Shown here piece by piece: positions 38,401 to 47,769 of a stretch of DNA of 64,000 nt. Positions within the stretch are counted from its first letter, which is position 1, and each line of letters begins with the position of its first letter. The notes beneath the pieces were generated by a model that saw nothing but the letters and a program-made list of their open reading frames with translations, searched no databases and was not told where the DNA came from. The position numbers were made by a program, and so were the translations under genes. The stretch is taken from the NCBI GenBank assembly GCA_016165875.1, contig JABBOT010000012.1, forward strand, positions 5,983,534-6,047,533. The letters are read 5' to 3'. Origin of the DNA: Acanthopleura granulata. Its lineage: Eukaryota > Mollusca > Polyplacophora > Chitonida > Chitonidae.

Positions 38401-39985
38401 TGTTTATCTTTGACGCAATGATAAGCCCATGTTAACTGATCTCCGGTCGAATATACTGGAGTTTTCTGTATTGACATGCACCGAATTAAATTACGATCTT
38501 CGATATAAGTTGTTGAATTATAAAAGGGGGTCAGATTGAACAATGTATGCTTAATCTGAGCTATAGATAGCCATACATAATGTATATAGAAAAGCATATT
38601 TTGATCAATGTAAGTAGGCGTAGTATAACGAGTGACATAATAAAGTATAGTATATATTATAGTATAATAAACTGAACTTACGTTCCCGTTTTGCCTTGTT
38701 TTGTTTAGCACAGAAGATGAATCATCAGTAAACGTATTTTTCTGTGAATTCAGAGTTCATTTCCATTTAATGATCCATTTAAAAAAGATATATAAAAAGT
38801 ACAAAAATGGGTAGTTCACCCTTCTTCGGAAATGTCGCCAAATTCTATTAACTAATGACATCTTCCATTTGAAACAAAAGCTTACATTTTTTCTGCAATT
38901 AATTGATTAGATGACTGTCAAACCGATCTCCATAAACCTTCATCGTGCACGCTTAGACATTTTATACGGGACATTTCACTGATATGTGGTTTTCTTGTTA
39001 TTTTACAAATTTATTTTCACATGATGCGGTTGTATATGTCTATTATTAATCGTGGTAATATTCAGATATCTTTGACGGACTATGTATTGCCTATTAATAC
39101 CAGTGCTATCACTTCATTGTGACCCTATTCTCACCTGAAAGCTTATGATCGAACTTTGACATCCAGCAGGCACACTCAACATTTTATCCCTTTAGCAGCT
39201 TCCGTAGCTTTGATCCAAAACAGAAATCTATTAAAATGTTTCAGTCATGTCTTCCGTTGATGGAGGCTTAAGATGGACATCTTTGGGATATGTCTGTTTG
39301 CGGAATGATAGACGAGCAAATAAAAATACGTAAAAATATTCGAAACTACATGCAACCTCCCAAAGCTTTCTTGGACACCCAGCTCAGCTAGGTGCACTAC
39401 GTCCTGCTTAACCCCTAACAGAACTCGATTCCACGAAATGGACATTTCTTTTTTAATTGGTTTCAATTAGCTCAAAATCTTGTGCACTGTATGTCCTGTT
39501 AAGCGTCTTAAGATGACACTGGAGGGGCCAAGGTTGTCCTCACACCGAACATGAGGGATTTTAGTCGAAGCATTAAGAATGGAAATACATGCGCGGAACA
39601 AAAGCGGTGCTAAACAAATGTTATGGCACATTTCACCTAATTCCGGATATTATGGCCAGGTAAGTGACAACCGGAAACATGAGTACGTAGAGCAGCACTT
39701 GAAAAGAGATATACAGTCATGGTCGGTGCGTATTAATTAAGTAATGTTTTGCATTATATCAATTATTTTTTAATTAATAATAAAGTTAACTTAACTTAAT
39801 TCTGTTGAGGTTCTGAGCCTTGTGACACTCTGTAGCTGGAACTGTATGTTTGTTGTTCGAATTACTATTCTCTAGTCAGTGGAAATGTGAAAAAAGAAAA
39901 TACATATAAAAAGACAGCAAAAATACATGGAGATTGACACAAATGCATGGGAAACAATTTAATCTCATATTGATTTGATGACCAA
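35420..39985. other. Long AT-rich stretch without a recognisable gene
   Basis: Includes a 137-codon minus-strand frame (38711-38298) that is very AT-rich and tyrosine/isoleucine-rich with no domain, and is of chance length. There is an A-run at about 36647-36658. No SINE or family A copy is seen. Confidence 0.45.
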
Positions 39986-39989
39986 CTAG

Positions 39990-40022
39990 CCTTCATATCT
40001 TAAAACATTTAAGATATGAAGG
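39990..40022. repeat. Perfect 14-bp inverted repeat with 5-base loop
   Basis: 'ccttcatatcttaa' at 39990-40003 and its exact reverse complement at 40009-40022, loop 'aacat'. It may be the centre of a fold-back element or a cruciform-prone site; the flanks do not continue the symmetry. Confidence 0.8.
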
Positions 40023-40024
40023 TT

Positions 40025-41560
40025 CACTCAGTCTGCTGCTGTGTTTTGAACGGCATTAAAATTCGTGTTGAAAGTTCAAAAATACTACGAAATTTTTTCC
40101 AATTTTACGTGACTTCCTTCATCCGGCTGAGTTTCCAACAAAAGCTGCACGGATCAATCCTTCTGTTCCTACTTCCCCAAATGGCGAATCCTTTCGAGAC
40201 TGTTGAATGATGGGTAATCTCGTCTAATCTCGCTCAGCTGACGGTGTAAAGACTCGTGACCCGTTGTTTGGTCTCAGGTCTCCTGGGTAAGTATAATGTA
40301 ATCTCCCTCTCCGTCAACCTCTCAGGGCACACCAAATCTGGGTCACCGCTCTATGACCCCCGCACAGTCAGCCTTTGTGATTGATACTTTAACTGAACGC
40401 AATGGCCGCAAATCCATGTTTCGTAATTCAAACATTCCCACATTTTTACAGATAAGATATATATTTACAATCGTGACAACAGCGCACGGCTCTGGGTTTA
40501 ATGTGCGCTTCACAGACAAGTCTCTCTCCATTCAGGAAGAGTGGTAGATAAATCTTATGTCAGATACACACATGTTCACGCTACCTTCATCATCCATGCA
40601 CCGCTTACAACATTCCCTCTAATTTAATCTGAGAGTTTATTCGTATCTTTGTTTTTGTACATGTGTAACTGCTTGTTTATGTGTAGCTGTATATATGGCT
40701 GGATACAAGTGCCGCTATTTATATACGTCTTAATATGTGAAAGGAATCTTATAGGAAATTTGTTCGACTCGTACAATTAAGATGCACATTTAGAATTCTT
40801 CAACCCGCCCACCGCCATATTACTGAAATGGCGCGGAGAATTGCAGACAGAACCGATTAGAGACCAGAAATGATTATAACTCTTGACGGTATTGGCAGAT
40901 TCGATCATAAGAGGCTAAAACGTCCTATAAAGTTATCCGGGAGCAAAGTTTGGGAGGACACTTGGTATAACGTGATTTATTTAAAGTGTCAGAAATTATT
41001 TTAGATAGTACGGTGATCATTGCTTGAAAAATGAAGAATACATAACCATGGCCATTTACTTGAGCAAAACATGAAATTGAACCAAGATACATAACACTAC
41101 TTCAGTGAACTGCAATACACACGTAATCTGTGTTCTTGGCATAACGCGTGTCGTTCAAGTAGCATCAATAACCGCAAATTATTATATTTATAACTTGAAC
41201 AAAAACATAACCATTACTTTACGTTGACACTTAGAAAACACGTATAATTGGCATAATGCATGTTCAAATGCCAAAAATAATATGCCGTAAATGTTCTTTT
41301 TCTTACTTGAAGAAAATAATATTTAATCATCACTTTGATGACACCTTGAAACAATCAATGCATTTAAATATACCTACGACATTTTGAATACTTTTACCTT
41401 CTTTATACGTTACAACGAAAGGTGCTATGAATATTTGCTCTGTTAGTTGGCAATTTCTGAAGTTCTTTTTATCGCAATTCACACATTTACGTGCTTTAAA
41501 TCCGAGAAATTTCCGAAAAAAAAATATACACATATATATAATGATAAGCCTATGTTATGG
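40025..41560. other. Stretch without a recognisable gene
   Basis: AT-rich; overlapping opposite-strand frames at 40343-40547 have no support. Nothing else is recognised. Confidence 0.45.
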
Positions 41561-41563
41561 CAG

Positions 41564-41690
41564 GTATGAATGCTTTACATACCCTGGTATCATCCTTGAG
41601 AAACTGAACCGTGAGATTCCGGGTGTGAAGAAAGTCTCCAACACCAGTTGGCCAAGCGACCTTGACGGTACAAAAGAGCTGGACGAATGA
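41564..41690 (+). CDS. Candidate unidentified terminal exon
   Basis: After a CAG (41561-41563, poor pyrimidine tract) the frame is open for about 41 codons to a TGA, giving a hydrophilic tail (GIILEKLNREIPGVKKVSN, then PSDLDGTKELDE). An AATAAA hexamer follows at 41770-41775, about 80 bp after the stop, as expected for a last exon, although the hexamer is common in AT-rich DNA. No family recognised. Confidence 0.2.
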
Positions 41691-42654
41691 ATCTGGGGCA
41701 TCATGCATTTCCTATACCCAAACCAAATATCTATGTATAGTTGCGCAAGAATTTGCTTCATACTTCCAAAATAAACTGATTTTGTTCCAGTTGGGCGGCA
41801 GCCAAGCTTTTTGTGATGGTCTATGTTGACTGGAGCCCTGGATTGCCTCGCATACCAGATTGCCTCGCATACTTGTCCATGGCAGATTGCATGTCCAATG
41901 GCTAATCAAACATGCTTATGTTCCTGCAAATAAATACTCGAATCGATAAAGCCCATGGAAAGACAAGTAAATGTACAAAGATATGGACAGCGAATTAAGG
42001 AAGACACAACAGAAGATATTTATGTTCAGCTTAATGCTAAGGTAAAGCGTCAGGAAGACTTTATAAATTTAATACTGATTAAAACATTTCTCAGGTTTAT
42101 ACTATAACTGAGATATGGGTGCATATTTATTTATTTATTTGTTTATTGTTGCCTCGTAATAGAATTGTTGCGGGGTGAATTTGGAAGTCAATGAGGAGAA
42201 AATATCAGTTTTGATTTTAGTGCACGTGGCTTCATCATCCCTGAGAGTATTGGTTGAGTGGAAAAGGCTTAAATTATAAAGTATTAACAATTCAATCATC
42301 CTACCTGGCACGGCCATTAATGGGGTGCACTTTCACAGTCCTAAATTGGGGTGATCAAACTAGCAATTGAGATCTTCGGCGAAATTAGTATGTTACATGC
42401 CTGTTTTTAACTCTGATGAGGAACCTTTGATGGCAATGGCGATTGGACGCTGGTACCTGCATTCCAGCTGATTCATTTTGAGAAAATGGCGGTCACCTTC
42501 TAATGATATTTGGGTATGTTGTAGGTCAGCCATCTAGTTATTTGACAGTATGTGTCATTTGGGGCAACAAAAAATAGGGAACAGAGTTTTAGTTGGGTGT
42601 TCTTTATGAAATTACTACATAAATATTAAGGCTGTTTTGTAGTGGTACCTCAAA

Positions 42655-42760
42655 AACCGTTCAGGACCACATGGTATAACGGCTTCGCTCCTTTGACAGT
42701 GATTTTGGATTCAACCATTCGGTACCTCGTGCTTACTCCTTGCTTTGTTTGGGATCGAAC
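42655..42760 (+). mobile_element. tRNA-like sequence, probable SINE head (third type)
   Basis: 'catggtataacggc' resembles a box A region and 'ttggattcaaccattcgg' a box B region, about 35 bp apart. Arm pairing is imperfect, so it is more likely a SINE head or tRNA relic than a functional tRNA gene. A similar 'ccacggtataacag' occurs at about 53590. Confidence 0.35.
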
Positions 42761-42857
42761 ACTTGAACTAAGTAATGAATCTGTGTTATTAAAACTTTTA
42801 TAGACAGAATCAGAAAAATCAAGATTAAAAGGACCACAATTGCGAAATTAAGTTTAA

Positions 42858-43488
42858 AGTGACATGGTCGCCCAAATATTAGGTATTTTAGCGTTATTAC
42901 AGAATGACATGAGTATTACATATTTTTCTCACGAAGTAATAGTTACAAGCTTTTCGTTAATCCCATCCTCAGCATTGTAGGTTAAGTAATGTTTAAAAAT
43001 CACAAATAAACTGAAAAGTCTCCCAGAACATATATATATGAGTGACTGTCGATTCAGTGGAACTGGAGCATGTGCACAGCGCTCAGTAATCTTCATACGT
43101 AAACAAACGTGGCTAATAACACACCTAACTGAAGGACTTAAGGCCCACTCGTAACAGGATGGTCGAAAAGAGGCGTAAAAGAGAGCTCAGAAGGTTGACA
43201 AGCAAGTGTAGAATTATAATTGTTGGTCAATTGTGGCAAAACTTCACTTCTTGATAGGTGAGTGAAAATGTTGTTGTTGTGCCGGTGCTCCAACGTCTAG
43301 CGTGGTCTGCCCTCTTTTTGTTGAATTCGAATTATAGCAGAACTTGTCCGGGTTCGTACAAACTGCATATTCAATGAATATTTTTTATTTCAGTGTGACT
43401 GATATAGTTTAGGAAAAACTTCAAAACTTCTTTAAGACGTCGCAATCAGAATTTGTTTAAAATCCAAACTTTGGGCGACCATGTCTCT
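42858..43488. mobile_element. Non-autonomous TIR element with TTAA flanks (MITE)
   Basis: The terminal inverted repeats 'agtgacatggtcgcccaaa' (42858-42876) and 'tttgggcgaccatgtctct' (43470-43488) match at 18 of 19 positions. Both ends are flanked by TTAA (42854-42857, 43489-43492), the target sequence of piggyBac-type insertion. The 631-bp body has no transposase-like frame, so it would need an enzyme in trans. The TIRs do not begin with the CCC typical of piggyBac, so the superfamily is uncertain. Confidence 0.8.
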
Positions 43489-44169
43489 TTAAGTTAACGA
43501 ATTTATTCAATCAGCAACCAAACAGTAGGCCTACATTGTTATTAAAGTGATGACAAACGATAATTAATTTGATGAAAGTACCAGGGGGTATACATGAAAA
43601 TATAAGCAGACTAGTTTGTAATCAAGGCAGAGTACACACATTATACTGACAGTTCCGTTCCGTCAGAGTCACTATTTAGTATGAACCACCAAGTCAACAG
43701 GGATTATAAGTTACACCAGTGTGTGTTGCGGGTGTACGGCCTGATATTTCGTGTCAAAGACGAAGGGTGTGTGGAAATATTGATTATTAAGACAAAATGT
43801 CGAATTTCTCAAAATGAATAGCCTTACAGACGACTTTTCTTAAAATCATAGCCGTACTTCGGCGAAAGCATCCCGCGTTTTCATGGAAACTTTGCCACTG
43901 TGCATCCGAAAACGATGCCACGGGTCACACTATAACACAAAAAGCCCAGACTCGACTCTGCGCATGAAAAGTTACCTTAAGTGGACTGCTAGACCGTCAA
44001 TTTTCCATTCGGTTTGGAAGGGTGTGCAATTTAATTGTCTAAATAAGATGCTCCCAGAAAGTTGTCCACATTTTGTAGATGCTGAATCATTGGAATTTGG
44101 AAAATGGGGGCAAGAAAAGTTTTGACCTCTTTAAAATTTTTCGTTGCTTTTCTTTTCATTGTCGACAAG

Positions 44170-44351
44170 CGCTGCCATCGGTCAGCGTGTATATTCTTGA
44201 CTCCATGGGGATGCAGAAAAAATGTTCAAGCGCTAGACTGCATCCCTTGCCTGTTTGACGAATACTCCAGCTTATTCACACCGGATAGAGCGACCAGAAG
44301 CCTAGAAGTTTCTCTGAATGGTGATAAATTCAATGATTTCCATAGCTCTAG
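44170..44351 (+). CDS. Candidate cysteine-containing exon, unidentified
   Basis: After a pyrimidine-rich run ending gacaag (44164-44169) a frame of 60 codons reaches a donor-like site (CTAG|GTAAAA, 44351/44352). The unspliced frame from the ATG at 44104 gives a hydrophobic, signal-peptide-like start (LKFFVAFLFIV), a DKR pair and a segment with five cysteines, including ACIFLTPWGCRK. This layout would suit a small secreted peptide, but I match it to no known precursor. Confidence 0.22.
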
Positions 44352-44567
44352 GTAAAAAAATTAGATAATGGGTCGTGATCTTAGGTTAAAACCCTCCTCT
44401 TAAGTCGGCTTAAGACACACGATGTAAGGGTTCAAAGCTGGATCTGGACAGGGACTTTGTAGAGGTCTCCGCTGTCACTGCTCGTGGGGTCTCAGTGACA
44501 GTGAGTGGTCAGAGACGCTCCTGGGGACGTTTGCGCAGTGTAATGTTTGGGACGACCATTTGAATGT

Positions 44568-44704
44568 CACATGTCAAAATTTTGTCAGCGTTACTTGCCA
44601 AAGGTCAGTGCCCGATTTCCTCCAGTCAAACTATTATAAATTCATGTCGTATAAGGGAAGAAATCTGAGCACAACGTTAAACAACGATCTAACAAGTAAA
44701 TGAA
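44568..44704 (+). mobile_element. SINE family 2, 3' half
   Basis: 'aaaattttgtcagcg', 'acttgccaaaggtcag', 'cgatttcctccag', 'catgtcgtataaggg', 'ctgagcacaacgttaaac' and an A-rich tail follow the order of the copy at 61398. No head is recognisable. Confidence 0.7.
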
Positions 44705-45054
44705 ATTAAAACGTTTTTGAAAGCGTTATTCTAAACAACACTGCAAAAGGGTCGCCTTATTCCTATGGATATCTCGGCCATTCACCTTCTTTCCGTGGAT
44801 GTCCGGTGTCCACGAACAAAATCGCCGCCTTTTTGACCTCGATCTGATGTATTCCGATGTTTCACGTGTGAGTGTAAATCCTCACAACTCATCGCGCATC
44901 GCTCAGCGCTGTTCTCTGTTGGATGGAGCTTCCGCGTTTTACTTGGGTTTCAGGGATGGGTTCAAGATTCCCCACTCCATCTGCGAAAATATCTAAGGCG
45001 CTTGAGCTGGCCGACTCAACACTCATTTTTCTGGACTGCGTTCTGTGAAGCCAT

Positions 45055-45335
45055 TTGGAGTCAGTCAATCTGTAAGTCAATCCGCCCTGTCTGTCAGTCA
45101 GTCGCTGCCCAGTTCGGTCAGCCTAGCTCAAGTTAGCCAGATAATGACTCCATTAGTGAGCCGGTCAATCTCTTAGTCAGATAGAGTCACCTGATGAGAA
45201 CGTGAATCATTTGATTGGTGAGTCCTTCAATCACATGGACCGTTTCCCTTTCAGAAAGTGAGCCTGGCAGTGACTTAACATATCAGTCAGTCAGCCGATC
45301 TGTTCATATAAAAGAACATGCTAGTCAATCAGTCA
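45055..45335 (+). repeat. Degenerate GTCA/CAAT low-complexity tract
   Basis: Rich in short runs such as 'cagtcagtc', 'gtcaatc' and 'gtgagtc' over about 280 bp, without a fixed period. It looks like a decayed tetranucleotide array. Confidence 0.55.
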
Positions 45336-46353
45336 AAGACACACCCAACGGTCAATGAAATACAGTTGTTTAATGTTTTTTACAGTCTTCTGATGAGATG
45401 ATTATAGATACCAAAAGGTTGCTATACTTGTTGCTGTTCTATGTATTGGTACGCTGCTGGATATTATCCTAGGGTAAGTTCTTCTCTTTTACAAACTACA
45501 AGTGTAAAAGAGTGTCTTGGTCGCCTAATTTGCATATGCAAATTTTCAAATACTCGACACTGTTATTTCCTTGGGAGGACAGCAGTACACGTGGCAAGTG
45601 TGAATTCGATCGGATGATGAAAGATAATCCGTGGCCAGATAGACAGATATGCACACGTGAATCTCATGCTCTGTAGTTAAATGTTCTGAAGAACCAAAGA
45701 GCTCTCTGAATTTGTCAAGTAGTAAATAACAACGCAAATAATTTAATGGCTGTTTTAGTAATAACATAAGCACTGAAAATAATTTCTTTGTGCCATTCCT
45801 AGTGTTTTTCGTCTGCTCTTAACATTACAACCGTAACCCCGAGACACCGAGGGGTCATACTGTCTAAATAAATGAATAAATATATGTGTTTATATAGAAC
45901 TTCGTGATAATTCCGTCCTCGTGCGTTTCATGGTGTAACTCAAACTGGTGCAAGCTGGGTAAGTCAGGTGTTCGTCAGTCATATCTTGCGCACACAGGCT
46001 AATTGTACGAGTCTGTTTGCAATGTAATCTCTGCGCAGAAGCTGTCAATAGAGACAACGGCAAGGAGCGTGGAGGAAAGTCCCTATGCCATAAACGGCGG
46101 TGATCTAAGTGGTTCTCTTGTCTGTGGAGCGTGGAGTTGTCTTCAGGAGAAGCTGAGAAAGTCATGAACAGATGCTCTTGACTAACGGTCCAAACCGTGT
46201 TGTTTCGCTCGCACGTTTTCTAGGCAGAGGCATGCCTAGGGGTGGATGATGAATTAAGGGCCCTGTTCGTCATTAGATTTGCCAAAAAGGACAATAGCTG
46301 TCTGACATTACGACGTAACCTCCATGAGTTTAGGCTGTACTAACAACACGACG

Positions 46354-46611
46354 GGCCTCCGTAGCTCAGTTGGTTAGCGCGCTAGCGCAGCGTAATGACC
46401 CAGAAACCTCCCACCAATGCGGTCGCTGTGAGTTCAAGTCCAGCTCATGCTGGCTTCCTCTCCGGCTGTACGAGGGAAGGTCTGCCTGCGGATGGTCGTG
46501 GCTCTCTGCCTGGTTTCCTCCCACCATAACGCTGGCCGCAGTCGTATAATAGAAATACTCTTGAGTACGGCATAAAACACCAATCAGATAAATAAATAAA
46601 TAAATAAATGT
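46354..46611 (+). mobile_element. SINE family 1, full-length reference copy
   Basis: It starts with a tRNA-derived head: box A 'tagctcagttggttagcgc', box B 'gtgagttcaagtcc'. The conserved central domain follows ('ggtttcctcccacc', 'gccgcagtcgtataa', 'cttgagtacggcataaaac') and an AAAT-repeat tail ends it. A 13-bp target-site duplication 'taacaacacgacg' flanks it (46341-46353, 46612-46624). Pol III transcription from the internal boxes is expected for such elements if the copy is active. Confidence 0.93.
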
Positions 46612-46785
46612 TAACAACACGACGATTGTGACTTCAGAGGAAGAAACCGACTCCCAAAGAAACCCGCCAACAGTGACCTGAAGATGCCATCCTCCTGCGA
46701 CAAAAAAAGCCCTTCCCTGTATCAGATAATAACCTTTCCTTGTATAACTCGAGAAAAGCGTTTTCCCTGTAACCCGCCACTGATA

Positions 46786-46949
46786 GATTTATTTGTTCAT
46801 TGGATTGGTGTTATACTCCGTGTACTCAAGAATATTTCACTTATACGGCGGCCGCCAGAACTATAGTGGGAGGAAACAGGGCAGAACAGCGGAAAAACCC
46901 ACGATCACCGTGAACTGGACTTAAAGTCACAGTGACCGCACTGGTGAGA
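46786..46949 (-). mobile_element. SINE family 1, 5'-truncated, internally deleted, with TSD
   Basis: Minus-strand copy with 'ggattggtgttatactcc', 'ctcaagaatatttcactta', 'gtgggaggaaacaggg' and 'cacagtgaccgcactggtg'. The head upstream of box B is missing and about 70 bp of the middle is deleted. Perfect duplications 'ccgccactgata' lie at 46774-46785 and 46950-46961. Confidence 0.9.
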
Positions 46950-47141
46950 CCGCCACTGATATAGACACGATGTATATATTCTCCTGATCACAGATATATT
47001 TAAACGCTGACTAATCAGTTAAAAGTTTGATTATTAGCTGTTACTTCTTATCTGAGTTAATGGTCTGTTTGTTGACGTCTAGGACTGAGTCTCAAGACAT
47101 TTTTCTGCCACATTTTCATGTTTATTGGTGACACTTAACAG

Positions 47142-47312
47142 CTATAGTAGCCCCTTTTGCCTTGATGATTCTCAAAGACATCTGGTATTGATCGTTATCT
47201 TATATGGCGGCCATCTTTTCCTTACGATATCCGGAGTAAACCATCTACGGGCCAACTGTTCCATTCAAAAGCTCGCATGTGATATTGATGGAAGGCATTC
47301 GGCAGACTTCAT
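47142..47312 (+). CDS. Candidate unidentified internal exon
   Basis: A pyrimidine-rich tract ends in cttaacag (47134-47141), and a GTAAGG donor follows at 47313. Between them one frame is open across all 171 nt. The peptide has a hydrophobic stretch (HLVLIVILYGGHLFLTI) then a cysteine-containing hydrophilic tail. No family recognised. The 66-bp tandem repeat just downstream would lie in the intron. Confidence 0.2.
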
Positions 47313-47388
47313 GTAAGGGACCCATTGGCCCAAAGAACAGTGCAAATAAGGGAATCCTTAAAGTTCCCAGTCCTAGAACGGGATGGGA

Positions 47389-47586
47389 CCCAAGTTTCGG
47401 ATGATTTACAGCAACTAAAAGACAAGCACTTTAACCATACAACAACGCTCCGATCCCAAGTTTCGGATGATTTACAGATACTAAAAGACAAGCACTTTAA
47501 CCATACAACAACGCTCCGATCCCAAGTTTCGGATGATTTGCAGATACTAAAAGACAAGCACTTTAACCATACAACAACGCTCCGAT
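47389..47586 (+). repeat. Tandem repeat, 66 bp x 3
   Basis: Three adjacent units start at 47389, 47455 and 47521, each opening 'cccaagtttcggatgattt' and differing at only a few positions. Because 66 is a multiple of three, frames stay open: plus strand gives a 22-residue repeat (QVSDDLQILKDKHF...), and the minus strand is open too. Near identity implies recent duplication. I read it as a minisatellite, with the 145-codon frame at 47325-47762 a by-product. Confidence 0.9.
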
Positions 47587-47769
47587 CCCACTTTGTGTTA
47601 AATGTAAATTTGTTTCATTTATATATGATCTATATACGAAGAAACAGATTGTTACAACTCATGCTTAGTTCCAATGAATATATGTCAATAACATTATCTC
47701 TAAGTTTTAAAACCGTAATCACTCACCAAAAATTTAAAACCGACATATTGGTCAGTAGCTAGGAGGCAG

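Noticed and set aside
38298..38711. 137-codon minus-strand frame
   Set aside because: Very AT-rich, low-complexity composition, no domain, and of a length expected by chance in about 64 kb of six-frame AT-rich sequence.
45055..45335. Possible CRISPR-like spacing of short repeats
   Set aside because: Repeats are 4-8 bp, irregularly spaced and degenerate; the genome is eukaryotic. A decayed microsatellite explains it.
46354..46450. tRNA-like sequence with good box A and box B
   Set aside because: Not a tRNA gene: it continues into the SINE central domain and tail and is flanked by a target-site duplication.
46366..46620. 84-codon minus-strand frame
   Set aside because: Entirely within the SINE at 46354-46611.
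47325..47762. Longest open frame (145 codons)
   Set aside because: Its length comes from the 66-bp triplicate; the remainder is ordinary AT-rich sequence and the opposite strand is also open.
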